This document shows positions 11,301 through 24,704 of a stretch of DNA of 64,000 bases, piece after piece. Numbering within the stretch: the stretch's first letter is position 1; every line of letters starts with the position of its first letter. This DNA comes from Gonapodya prolifera JEL478 (lineage: Eukaryota; Monoblepharomycota; Monoblepharidomycetes; Monoblepharidales; Gonapodyaceae), in the NCBI GenBank assembly GCA_001574975.1, contig KQ965737.1:474288-538287 (forward strand). The letters run 5' to 3'. The position numbers and the translations under genes were made by a program. Under the pieces are notes generated by a model. That model did no database searches, was not told the DNA's origin, and saw nothing but the letters and a program-made list of their open reading frames with translations.

Positions 11301-14300
11301 GTTTAAATCGCAAACTAACCCGATGCTCAAAGGAGTCGCTAATATTGTAAAGTTCCAACAATTGCAGAAGTCTCGGGAACAGGCGTATAGCCTCTTCTTT
11401 TAAATGACTCATACCCCAAAGAACTCTGTCAATCATAACATTTGCGTATCGATGGCGCTCTTCGAACAGCGCAAGAGTTTTCTAATACCAGGAGAAGGAC
11501 GTCGTTGGAGAAAGCGAGGCACTGAAACAACCAAACCAACCTTTTCCTCGCTAGTTTCCAACCATCTTAAAGTGCGATCACATAAACGCGCAAGCTGAAA
11601 TTGTGAGGCACCAAAAGTTGGCTGCGCAATAACAATTTGTTAATATCAACAAAACGATGCAAATATCTTGAGCACTTTTCCCACATCGACGATTTCGGTA
11701 CCATGTTCTAAAAAAATATTCACGGCTTGATCAAGCCCTTCAAATTGATGTCGTTGTATGTCACTCGCAAACTCGTCGGACGTCTTTTTCATGGCTGAAT
11801 AAATCCAGCTCTTTTTGATTTCAGTCCTGGACGAAATACTTTGGTATCCCCGATAAGCAATCTCCATTGTATCAGTATTTATGATGGGATCGTTGAGTGC
11901 GTCGAGGCAGTCCACTTCCTGGAGCAGTAGCTTTGCAAACAACGAAGAGGTTTTGCTTGATGCCTCGTTCTGTCGAATAATGTTGCTGTAATTTCAAATA
12001 ATGTTCAAGAAACGCTTCAACTCACCTTGGCTTTTCCAAGAATGTCAAGAAGCGATACTATCGCAGTCGCACGAGTCTGAGCAATATCCAGAGCTTCCAT
12101 ATTTTGAGTCTGATTTACCACACTTTGAAGATTCAGTTTAACTCTCAAGAGCGCGTTGTCCACTCGATCATGACCCAGCGACCGCGCCGATTTGAGGAGA
12201 TCATATCCCCAGCGGAAGGAATTTCCCAGAAGTGCAGCACCGGCGGCCTTGATGTAAATACCGCACTTCAGACCATTCACAACACTCGTCACGGAAGTTG
12301 AACCATTGGTTGCTCCGTCTACATCCATCGCTCTTTCTCCGGAATCAATGGAGCCTAAAAACTTGGTGCGTGCACTAACAATGACATCCCAAGCTTCAAT
12401 GGGGTCCGAATCACGAGGAAACCTTTACGCAAAATCCCGAAATCAAAATATCTTTGGAGAGTCCTTTCTGTGGTTTTCATACTCACCGCGTTCTCCATGA
12501 ACTAAATTTGTTTTCCACCAGAGAGAGACCGGAACTCTTCGCATTTTGTTTCATGCCATCATCGAAATCAAGAAACTCGACAGCCTCCCTAGTCTGAAAA
12601 GAAAAGTAAAGTTGCTGAGGAGAGCCCTCGTCAGTTAAGTTAACATTACCCGTTGAAGTTCGCCCAGCAATGTGAGTCTTGGTTGTACAGCTGATGGGTG
12701 AAGTTGTGCAAACTCCTTCAGGAAACCATCAATTGCGAGCCGCGAATAGAATCGACCACGTAAGCCGTCCCCGCTCGTAATGAACTTCTCCGCAACATCT
12801 ATGGGTACGCAGGCGATAAAGCAAGGGTGTGTGAATCAATGCTTTGAGTTTGATCGTCACCTGCAGGGTAGCGCTGCTCGAGGAAAAGTCTAACATGAGA
12901 GAAATGTGTCAACTACGTACATAATGGGAGCAAATTCAGTGTTGATATTACCTTTTCCCATCATCTTTAAGAGCGTCGCTCAGGAACGTTTCAAAGTGTT
13001 CAGAAGTTTTCGGATTGTCAGTTTCCCGAAGATGACTCCGGATGTAGTACTTAATGTATACATCCTTGCAAACAAGTCGTGTCTGTAAGTGCAATAGATA
13101 AGGTCTGATCACTCACTCACTTTGTCAGAGTCATTCCACATGTCACCAATACGTTCGCTGTAGCTAGAAATAACATTCCATTCCCCAAGCTTCGCACAAA
13201 CCTCCATGAAATTCTCGTCCAAGAACTTTCTCTTTTTAACATACTGTCAAAGTGCGGAATGTAAGTCGCAAAAAGAAGTTCTAACCTGATAATCCTCCAT
13301 TGTCTGTGAAGAGTCCTCTAACTGGCTCTTCAAGCTCTCAAATGCATCCTCTAAATTGCCCGACATCTCAGCTGCAACAGATTTCTGGTACATGGAACCT
13401 TGCGGTGCAAGCTTGAATTCTGCAGTGGCTCGAACCACATCCATGTCACCCATACTACGATAAAGTGACGTTATTTGAAGCCAGTCCCCGCTCAACACCA
13501 TTGCCGTTGGAGGGTCGACGTCCTTTCTTCTCCTCTTTGCACCTTGAGAAGACGACAGCATAGAAATAGGTACATGCCACCGACTAAGTCTCACGACCTA
13601 CTTGGAAGTGCAACCACACCATCGTCTATGATGGCCTCGACCGAAAGGATCCCTATATCAAATGTTAGTGCGTCGCGATTGCTCGACGCAATGAGGGCGG
13701 GAGGACATCTTAGATATTCCTTCTCAAGCATCGTACGCTGAATTCGAATGAACGGAAAGTAGAAGGCGTCCATGCATCCCCAGAACTTTCACATTACGTA
13801 CCGTAATAGCGGATATGACAAAGGGACTTCCGGAGGACCTCAAAATACCCTCAAAGGCAGTCTTAAGACGGTTTTTGAATTGATCGGCTTCTTGGTTCTT
13901 TGAGAAGACGTGTGAACGACAAGCATGAACAAAATACTACCATGTACACACCTTGAAGTCCCTTTCAACGACCAAACATACTCCTAGTACAACATGTATG
14001 AAGACCAAGGATGCAACCTCATTGTCAAGGGTGGCAAGGGATTGCAGTGGCTTGATCATGTCACTGTTTGGAATACAGATATCCGGCAAGTCTCCAAATC
14101 GATAACTTCGGGTGAGATTGACACCCCTTTCCCGAGTTTCCTTCTGTTGAATTACGACGTGAGCTTCACACAGGAGTCCAAAAAATAAAAACGAACCTCC
14201 AATACAAGGCGTCGGAGGTCTTTCGACTTCTGGGCGTATGCGCGTCGCGTGAAAACCTGCTCCTCTTGTGAGCGAGTCCGTTTTTCAAAGCGACGGCGGA

Positions 14301-17300
14301 GATGTGCGAAATCGTTTTCTCTCTGTTGTTGTGTTTGCTGCTTGCGTTGCTGTGTCGAGCTTCGAGGGCCAAGGGCACCTCCAAGACTCGCCGATGTCAA
14401 ACTAGCACTCATCGATTCCAGACTCTGCCGCGCTGAAGCAAGAGTCAATGACGTTTACCAGCATCAAAAAATAAATTCTTACGCACCCAAAGTGATGGTG
14501 GGAGTGAAAATGGGGGGTCCCACTTGTGTTTCCCGTATTGCACCTTTGGGAAGCAAACGCACGGGCACCTGTAATCCGAAAAACAGCTCTAAACTTGTTC
14601 CCAGCAACATATGAAAAACATACTTGGCTCAAAGTCGAAGCAAATAGGGGCTGAAGAGAAGACTGTGCCGCTGCCGAGCCGACTATCATGCTCCATTCGT
14701 GAAATGTTGCGTGAGGAAGACCATCTTTAAAAAGAGGAGCATTGAATGCTGGAGAACTTTCCAATAGTCCGAGAAGCAGGTACGTTGCGTGGTGAAGGAA
14801 CAGTCCATCAATCTTGGAGTGATACAGATCCCTTGAAGGTGAAATATGGTTAGGGCATACTAAACTGTTCACACTTGTGCCACCCACCCCGTAATCTGAC
14901 CAAGTGCTCCAGGAACATCAGTAGTTATGTGGTCCCTCCAGAAACCTGTCACACTTTCTCGAAGTTTAGCGCTGGGGTCAGTTAGACCCTTGAGGAGAAC
15001 AGCACGAAGCTGTGAAATAGTGGTGCCGTTCCATATCTCTCTCTCCAAAAGAGAAGTTATTAACCCGTAGAATGCCGTTCTGCAAGTAGTGGAAGGATGA
15101 TCAACAAACACGTCTTCCAGTGATGGCAGCATTATTTCGAGAGCGCCTTGGTCGATCACACTGGCACAATTAATGAGTACTTCCAAAGCACCCGCTTGAA
15201 CAACATCGTCTCGGTGTACCAGAGCTGACATCAGAAATCGACCTTTGAGAGCGCCAAAAATCTCCTTAATATTGTGGGTGTCTTGAACACGAGCTAGAAC
15301 CTGTAGCGCCAAAGCCTTGTCTTCCCCCCGATTGAGACTGGGAAACAGGAAAAGAACTCGAGAAATATGTCCCACGACAAAAGCGGAAAGTTCTCGAGAA
15401 ATGTGATACAGGAGCACAAGATAGTGATTTCTCTGATTTCGATCTCCTGCGACGTCTTCTACCTGTGGAGTGCAAGAGTGAGGGATCGGCAAGGAAGATT
15501 GCTTGATTAGCACTAACCACAGACGAGAGCAGGTCATGTAAACGAGTGTTCTCCGAGTCCTTTGAGAGCCAGAGGCCCGCGATCTAAAGCGCGATCGGTT
15601 CGTTCGAGCGCCTCACACTCTCTTGCCAAATTAGCGCTTACATATGCAGCAGCAATATACTCGCGTTTCGACTTTGACTTCATTCGGAGACACAAATTTT
15701 CGAACAGCCGCGACCCCAAGTCCTCTGTGAGGTCTGCATTTGGAGTTACACCGTTGACCAGGAAGGAATTCAAAATGGAGAGACCGGCAATCGCTGAAGT
15801 GTCGTTCTCAATATACCGAATGAGGTGTGGCTAGTGTAAACATAAAGTGATGGACATCAAGGATACTTGTGGGTATTAATAAATATTCGCTCACACTTGG
15901 GAGCACGAGCACTGTCTTCCACAGTTCCATGAACTCTTGCACAATTTTGATGTTGTTCCGGGTAATTTGTGTCTCTCCTGTAACATACGCATTTCTCACA
16001 AGAAAGTGCTGTCGTGGGTCAGCGACATCTCCACTTGTCTGGATCAATTCACTCACCATAAATTCATTGATGAGGTCACTGTCATCAAGAATCGGCGAGC
16101 TGACGGACCATGAAAGAAGGAGGATGCAACTATCAAGCGATTTTAGGTCCATGGTGGGCAAACGCAAAAAAAAAAAAACAAGATCGAACGGACAGATCTA
16201 CGACATAATAGTTCAAGCCTTGCCCAAACTTTTCCGATTCAATGACCATTTTCATAAGAACAGGACTCCAATCCGCGGCGTGGCCTTAGGTAACATAAAA
16301 TATAGTCAAGAATGTCGGCTCGACGACTTGCTGATGCCCTACCTTCAAATGCCTCCGGATAGTTGATGATAATTTTCACAAGAAACAAGCGCACGTTGAC
16401 GTGTGTATCTGGTGCATTCACTTCCTTGTATATCTCCTCCATCCAACCTATGGATATCACAGGAACTTGTTAGAACACGAGCACACACGAAAATCGAAAC
16501 TTTCTAACTTGGCTTTCTACCCCCTACCACTCCACTGGCCAAAGGAAACCTTTTCCGTAGATTCCAAATCAGCTCAAGAACAGCACGCATGCATGGATTA
16601 TCGTTAATCTGATCGAGCTCAATGAAATCAAATGGGCTTCAGCAGAAGCAAGCTGTATCACTGTTCGTGGTTGACAACGCGGACAAAGTAACGAACCGTT
16701 CGTAACGTGTGCTTTCTTTTGCGGAACGCGACGGTTCAATATGTGTCAACGACGAATCGGACTTCAAGCTTTCTGGTACGAACGGGATATCGTCAGCCAA
16801 TGAAGAATTCGACAGGAACACCGATGGCAGGTAATAATTCTTGCGGCTATCTTTACGAGGGATAGCCGCTTCCGTGTCCAACCGTGACCGGTACTCGTCA
16901 AGCCTCGCTTTTACGAAACTGGCTGGTTGCGCGTCGTCAAGGCGCAGGACGGAGGAGGTATCTACCAAATGCTTCCAAACTGTTGTGCGACTTTCTTTCC
17001 TGATCTATGGGATCTTGGGTTGAACACGTTGCAATAAATAAAATACAAGCAAAGAGACTCACCTTGAAGAGCAATTCAAAGTATGGCTGCTCGTTCGTAA
17101 CCTTGACTGATGCCGAAGTAAAGTACAACTTTGAGTAATCGAAAACAAACAAGATAGCTACCAATGACGGATGAAGCGCAATTGAATGCACTACGACGCA
17201 TATCCAGAGCTTCTGGAGATGACTGTATCGGGTCGTTGCGATAAAACCAGTTATCCAAACCAAGTCTCCAAGTGTACGCACCCCTTTCTCAAAAATGGCA

Positions 17301-20300
17301 CCATATGACGTCCGCGTCACAAATCCAACAAATTTCTGGGTCGCATTCCATGTCGCACCAAGTCTATCGAAGTTTTGTGCTGAAAGATTCACTGTAACAG
17401 CTTAAAGGACACAACACTTTCCATTTGGTGTCGACAAAAACTTGCGTGAATTTACTCATCTCCAGAACATTGAAACAACAGGCTTTCAGTTGAAGTCCGG
17501 CGGCAGTCGTCGTGCTGGAACTTGGGGCCGCGGTAATCATGTTCGCGATGGTCCCAATATGCTAGTAAAACCGTATTAATACATTGATCGCCACATCCAA
17601 AACGATTTGCGAATCATCCTTACTCTCTCAAAAACTTTCATCAAAATCATTTCTTTAGTTGTGGAACGGACAGCAACCGCCATGACCAATTCAACCATTC
17701 TGCGACGGGTCTCGATGGGCTTCTCTTCGTCCCAAAGAAATCTATCAGCAAAATGACGTAAGTATTGAGTCGGCACATTTCTGCATCGGGGCTGGGAGAA
17801 ACGGACTCGCAGCAAAACCCAAGAAAGCTCGTGAGATTTTCTTCATTCATTCTCTTTACAATTCCGGGAATTGCAGCAGAAAATTTGTTCTTAAATGCAT
17901 GATCGGCCATTCTGCATACTTGTCGAATAAGAGCTCTCAATAGAGGAAGCCATCCACCTTGCGAAGATATCGCTTTTATCACCTGTGAACACAACGCTTC
18001 AGGGGCGAAATCTCTCAAATTGAGCCAGAACTCGCTCATTCTCGCACTTTTCCAAAGCAGATTTCAATCTCAGTTTGCTTTTCCAGTGAAAAAGAGTTGA
18101 AGTCTGATCTCTTTATATCGAGGGAGTCCACCAATCTTGTGACAGCGACTTCCACCTGGTTGCGAAGATCAATACAGGGTGTTTCCTTTGCTTTCGACAC
18201 GGGCGCACCTTTTCACTCAAAAATACATCGACGATTTCGAGCGCGTCGCTCTTCATTCCCATCGGTATGTCAGTTGCGAAGAAGGACAAATACTTATCCG
18301 CAAGGAATTGCCCGATCTCAGTGCTGCACTTCCATTGCGGAAAAGTATGATCTAATTTGATCACTTTCTTGATCAAGTGGAGAGACGACCTGTCGGCAGC
18401 TAGGTTCAAACTCTTGAGTATGCGCATCTCTCGAGTCAACTCTTGCAGAAAAACTTTCGCCACACTTGATCGCGTTGATGGTGGCGTGACGGCGATCTGG
18501 TCGGCTGTTGCGCTAACCATCTCTGACCACCGTTGAGAAGATGACAAAAGTCCGAGAATGCGTTCCGTTGTGTAACGCCCCAAGTTGCGGGCTAGCTCTC
18601 TACATATGACGTCTTTGTACGTATTGAAGAACGAAGATGATTGGGAGGGAGAACAAGCCTAACCGAACAAAATGCAACCTTTCCATCTTCCAAAAAATGG
18701 TAATTTGCACTTACAAAGTAATCTACGACCAGTTTCTCTCGAGCTTCTTGATGAGGAAAGAGCAACCGCAAAGTTGCACTGCCCAATCGCAAAAACGCGG
18801 GGTCTGAAGGCGATCTCAGGAAATGGAGTGTTTTAAACAGGGCAGAAGTGATTGCGGACACGCTCTCCACTGCGAGTAATGTTTCTTCAGCGAGTTCCAA
18901 GTCGTGGAGGAGAAGTATGCGTTCAAATGCCTTTGCATGAACAAGAACATTCAGAGGATCGATTGTCAATTCCCACGAACGCTGATTGAGCAAAATGTTC
19001 TTGGCGGTCTCTGTGAAATGCCGCATCCCTCGTGGAAACCGATGCTTGAACAAAGGCACAAGCTCCCTTATCAAAGACAGAAGGTCATCTCTAGCTTCAC
19101 GTAAGTACGGGCCTAATCCAAGGAAGTCCGACTCCAGTAGATATCGTGCTAAAACGCTAAAAACATGTTCCTGGAAAAGAGGAAATGTGGCCAGTTCCGA
19201 TTCGGATGCTTGTGGTAACTTTCTAACGAAGACAGAGACAAAGCGGAGAACTGAGGTGAGGAGAGCAACTTTTCTGTGGGCGAGCGTTTTTGTTTCAGCA
19301 GCAAAAACATCATGCCATTCAGGAGTATGAACACCCTCCGTCCAACAGAGGCTCGTGGCCAAGAAAGCATCACAACGTTGAAGGAGGAGCGATTTTGGAC
19401 TCGCAAAAATGTCTCGAGGAGAGATTGCATCATGGTAGAGAAGGAAGCCATAACCTTACCCATTTGACCAAACGAAAACGTTCCAGAGATGATTAGATTT
19501 GTAATCATGTTAGGAGAACAATGACCACACCTTCTGATGCAACGAGGAGCCAATCTGCCATAGTGCCCTGAGGTACTTCGAGGATATCTATCGGGTTTGT
19601 CCCGTTTGCAACCCAAGTTCGCAGCGCAGGACGGACTGGTGGTTCAAAAAAGTTAAAGACTTCAAATACTTGTCGAATATCTGCAAATAACTCAACCAAA
19701 GAGCAACCCAGAAAATGCAAGAGTATATTGCATGCATGCGCGGGAAAATTCACGCTCTTTGCTTCCGAACCCAAGCCAGAGCCACCGAGTCAGTGATTGC
19801 AGATCTACCTTGTCACCCAGTTCTCTAATCCTCCTTCGATCAACAGAATCGTTCGTAAGAGATTTTTGAAACTTAAGAATAATCCTTTCACAGTGTCGCA
19901 GCGCATCTTTTGTAAGTCTCACGGTCTCTGAAAAGTTGGGGTGTTTTCGGACTTAGCACACTGATTGATGATGAGCTCTTACCGATCTCAGGACTATCAC
20001 CATCTGCAAGCTTCAGAGATATCATGAAATGAAAAAAAATTTCAATCACGTAAGTGTTGACAAGTGACGGTTCCACTCGAAAGACCGTGTAGAGTCGGTT
20101 GAAAGTCACCGCTTCAAATTTAGCCCATCAGTGCCGTACAATCATTGGTCGGATGAGCATCTTCAGTCACCTGCGCCAAGACGCTTGAGGGGGGCTGGAT
20201 CTTTGCAAAGAAGGTAGAGCCGGAGGAACAGGGATTTCGCGTTTATCACATCGGAGTCCTGGACAAACCATATTCAAACATTAGCAGGTTGCTCCCATGG

Positions 20301-23300
20301 GAGAAAAGATCGTACGAGCTTACTTGTGTGGTTCGCCGAATGGACCATGCAAGAAATTCAGCGAGACATTCTCCGCCGAATTCTCGCAATTGGCCTTGCG
20401 CAGAAACAGCATCAACGCACGCATTCAGCATTATCATGGTATCACTTGATTCAAATTTCGCGTTGTTGGTGAACCAGTGGATTAACCCCATCGTAAGCGG
20501 TTTGAACAATGCGCGTATGACGGGATCATTGTCAATTGCAAGTCGCAGCATAACGGGAACAATTTTCTGATAATAGTTGGTAAGTCGACCCTGAAATAGC
20601 TCGCAAATCTGTTTTTCTGATTAAGTAACAACAAAATGTTGACACATACCTTTGATTCCCCTGTTGCATCCTTTACGCTATGAGCGGACGTTCCAACCAT
20701 ATGCAGAATCATCGCGTGAAGGAGTTCTCCAGCAGCTATTTTAGTTTTTCTTGCAGGTGATTCCTCCGCGAGCTTGACGACCCTTGGAAGAATTTCATCT
20801 AGCCACATAATGAGCCAGAGACTCCTGTGGTTGAGCACCGAAGACTCACCATAGGTGAGCTCCACCTGCATGTTCGGAAATGGGAGGGTGTAGATGAGTT
20901 TTCTGTCCGGATCCCATGCCAGCATTCCGTCAGCGCTTCTTAATTTCGCTGGTGGCAGGACAAGATGACTGTTTCCCCCAAGCGCACCAAGAAAAGACGC
21001 GATTCGGCGTTGTAGCAGTTTCAACGTTGACTCCGTCTGAAATTCAATGAAGTCAATCTTCTAAATTTTTTGAGTGAGGTAGAGAAAGTACCCACCTCGC
21101 CTGAATCATCCTTCCTTCGCTTAGCGTTCGAGAGAAGTGGTTCTGAGACCTTGGCTTTCCCTCCACCAGCATCTGAACGACCACCATTTGCGTCAAATTC
21201 GTACTGTCGAGCATCCGTGATTAGATATGGGTAAAGACTCGGCAAGACATCTTCCAGGACAATTCGCATTTTGGCAAAAGAAAACCGAGCGATACACCTC
21301 TCCAAGCAATCCACTCCGAGGTCTGCAATTTCCCTTTTGGTGACAAAATATTTGGTTATTGTTATAAAACCAGTAAAAATGTATTTGCACAACATACGGG
21401 TGTGATAAGCCAAGTTGAAACGCCATTTGGAGGGGCTCAGAGAAAGATGACAAGGAAACAAGCTCCGGCGGCGTCGCGAGCACGAATCGGAGACACGATG
21501 CGAGGAGATCACCCTGAAAGAGTTTCATTCTAGCCAGAACATCCTCTAAAAGTGCTGAAAGCTGGAGGGACATCGCTCCCACAACACTATCGCCATTGTA
21601 CACGGAAGAGCTGGTGGCATCCTAATTCCCGGGTTGCTCAGTTGGAGCACGGAACAAACCTGCACATAGCAACACTCACATTGTTATTTGATGTCACCTT
21701 CAATGCGCTTTGAAAGACGTCGCGCTCAGTGCAATGAACCATACAAATAGAGAGAAGCTTGTAGAATCCTGAGACTAGCGGGAATTGTGTTGCCATACCG
21801 CCCCAAGAATCCGCCGCCGGTGAGATCCATTTGGTAAATTGCTGCGCTCTCACTTCTTTGAAGTAACGATCGCAAAACGAGACATAGTTCAGAAACAGGT
21901 TAAAGTCTTTGGGTTGCACAGGAACAAGTGCCGACAGGTCCCCAGATGGGGGCATAGTGGTTCGGTTTTGTGAGACTTGCACACCATCCTCGTTGGGTTC
22001 TCGAATGATGGTATTAAAATCGAGGCGCTCCGGAAAGGCGATGAAAACGCGCGCAGCAATGTCGTACACTTCTTCAAAAAACCCTTCCCATTCGTACATT
22101 TCACCTCCGCTTTGTGCTTCCTTTTTCACGAGGGTGTCTGCGAAAATTGTTTTCCAAAATGTCATGTAGATTGTGTGCGAGTGTGGCGGGAGATCTGCCT
22201 CCAGCTCGGGAGATTCTTCCACCGGTATTTCATGATCTTGGACGTTTTCATCTTCCACGAGATTCGCAATCGCGGGATCCATAGTAGGGTCGTCTGCGGG
22301 TTCCACGTTCTGCGGGACATCCTCCTTCACATTCCCTTGCGCTTCAACATCAGAAGAGGTTGTTAGTGGTGCTGGTGTGTCGGTGCACGTCAAAATGAGT
22401 ACACGACTTGCTATCAACGTTAAAGGGCAGCAGAACTCAGAAAAGCCATTTTAAGATGCACGATTTTGAATATCAACTTCTCACCCATATTCGGCCAGAA
22501 ACTGCGGAGAAGACCTTTCTTATAGAGTCCAAACATGACTGCTTGGAACGAGAGTGTTCCTGCATACCTCGCTCGAGGACCAAGTCGGTGGAAATTAAGA
22601 AACAGGGACCCGCTCAACCGTTCTTTAAGATTTCCATTGTCAAGAAAGGTACTTCGGATGCAGGCGTCATCTGCTTACCAATCGTGCTCATCTCTCCAAA
22701 GCCCACATGGTCTAACTCATCGATGACGTGGCCCAAACCCTGCATGTATGATCCGAGGTACTGCACGGCATCATCTGTTACAATGGTCGGGTCGGCGTAG
22801 AACAGGGAGACTGCCCGGTCTAATTGCAAAAAAACGTCCGAAACTGTAACCCCGTCCATGCTTTTGAGGGGTCGAGCAAGTGCGCCAAAAGAGCGGACGC
22901 AAAAGGCAACGTAGCGAACATCAACATCTTTTCCTTCCTTATTTGTCACGTCTCGAAGCACTTTGATGAAATTGGACACAAGAAACTGATGCTGGACGGT
23001 CAGGTATATTAACCTCATGTTCCAACAGTGAAAATGACTTACTTTGAGGCACGCTTTCGATCGGCGCCGATCAGCGGAAGGGTCACCAATAGCGTGAGTG
23101 ATCTGGGTGGGGAGGATGCTATGGGCATTCCAGAAACAGAGCCGCGAATCGGTAACAGGCTTGACGAACCTGAGTAATAAACTCATCAAAAGACATTTGA
23201 GCTGCTCTCCGAAGATCTCTGTTTTGATGGAGGAAGGAATGCCGGAGATCGATGAAGGCTACTTCATACTTTTCAAAAAGGGACTCTCGAACAAGTCGCG

Positions 23301-24572
23301 CGTGATTGGTTAGGAAGTTGAGACCAGCTGTTAAGAAAACATCATTATCCTCAGTCAAAACTGCATGCTGAAAATTTTGGCGAACCTTTCAAATATAAGT
23401 AGTTTTTCCGTTCCAGAGGTGCACGATCGATTGCGCTCCACATGAGATTCGTCACTTGAGATCTCTGGCTTTCAGCTAAAATGACGCTGTAAGACTTTGT
23501 CTGAACGTTTGAAAGGCGGAAGGAATGTTACCTAAAGACTCCCATGGGCAAGAAAACAACACGTTTGTGAGGCAGGTCATCGCCCCCGCAAGCAGTTTCT
23601 CGGAGGCATCGTCTTTATTCTTGAGCTCGTCTGCAGTTTGGCAGACCCAGGTGACAAGCTGGACGAGTTTTTGAGACGTCAACACCGATGCATGGTATCG
23701 TGCAATGTCGGAAAGAAGTATGAGCAGCGATATTTTAACTGTGGAACAAATACGGCGTAATTAGAGGTACAAATACTGCTTAAAAGTAAAGAAGAAAATG
23801 TACCTGTTACTCCCAGCTTTTTAATCTGCACCACGAACTGATTCGATAATCTTTTGGGCAATGTCACGATTCCGCGTGTGTAGCAGCAGCTCCTACATCA
23901 CCCACCGTTCGTACACTTCATCGATACCAAGCGCCTTGGGATCTGCCACGAGGCCTTCGGTCTCGATGAGTGCAGCAAGGATATCCAAGCACCCTGTTCT
24001 GATTTTGTTGTTCTGCTCAACGTTGTAAATGACCCAGCACGTATCCTATGTATCAGCGACATTGCCAACAGGGGATGGACGGGGAAAAAATGAGCCATGG
24101 ACAAACAATATACACTCAAAGCAACAACTCGCACCTTGATGTACTTTACGTGGTCCACTACCAATTTTCCCGCCCTCCGCACATGATTTTCCACTAAATT
24201 CAGCAGAACCTTGTTTGCATCTGCCTGGCTGCTCCGAGTAGTGTCGACGAACTTGAGTGCTCCAGTCTTGGTATCAAAGAGGAGAGCACTGACGAAACCT
24301 GCCTCCCGTGAATTGCACGAGACGAGCATGAGCACGAGCAACCGGAATGAATTATTCTCCAGTCGTTCGACTCTGCAGTATTCAATCATAGTCTCGCTGA
24401 CCAACGTACCGAAGTCTGAGTCGGGAAGTTCCTTCCAAAAAGCGACCGCGTCGTCCGCCAACGAGCGAGCATCACTGACAAATCCTTTCACCGGATCAGT
24501 GTTTCCCGACCCTTTAAAACTCTCGTTCAAGGAACGAAGAGTCGATTCCAGTCTGATCCGCGACGTCGCCAT
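8397..24572 (-). CDS. PRKDC: DNA-dependent protein kinase catalytic subunit (DNA-PKcs), apparently full length
   Basis: This giant PI3K-related kinase is recruited by Ku to DNA double-strand breaks for non-homologous end joining. The gene has dozens of short introns and an estimated product near 4,000 residues, the animal size. Marks in order: start MATSRIRLESTLRSLNESF at 24572; solenoid landmarks PKDFNLFLNYVSFCDRYF and FPLVSGFYKLLSI (about 21,750-21,930); LASCLRFVLATPPELVSL (about 21,480); LIHWFTNNAKFESSDT (about 20,450); VRLFLVKIIINYPEAF (about 16,350); VFVDHPSTTCRTAFYGL (about 15,080); then FAHLRRRFEKRTRSQEE (14,300). The kinase runs from RRPKRLEIRGFDEKSHLVLV (10,200) through GGEDLRQDQRIEQLF, GIGDRHLENHLIDVK (9,380) and IVAIDFGHAFGQ (9,260) to IPELMPFRLTPQMEGVLNP. 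The FATC ends LGRIWSGWNPWM at 8399, close to the animal ending GRTWEGWEPWM. Catalytic Asp/His/Asn and DFG are present and no break was noticed, though not every splice site was checked. DNA-PKcs has been lost in common Dikarya, so this supports an early-diverging fungus. Only 132 bp separates it from FES1. Confidence 0.93.
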
Positions 24573-24704
24573 CGGGATTGCGAAGAGCTGCTTTGGACAC
24601 ACCATCAATGGCATGAGTCCAACCGTTTTCACATTCAAAATTTGTATGTATGCAGCAATTTCAATCGTATAATATTATGCAATACCTCTTCCGGGTTTCT
24701 TTTA
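24573..24704 (-). promoter_or_regulatory. Very short spacer between FES1 and DNA-PKcs
   Basis: The 132 bp between the FES1 stop and the proposed DNA-PKcs start must contain both the FES1 3' end signal and the DNA-PKcs promoter, unless the DNA-PKcs mRNA starts inside FES1. An AT-rich block (ATATTATGCAATA) occurs near 24,670-24,687. No firm core promoter motif was identified. Confidence 0.35.
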
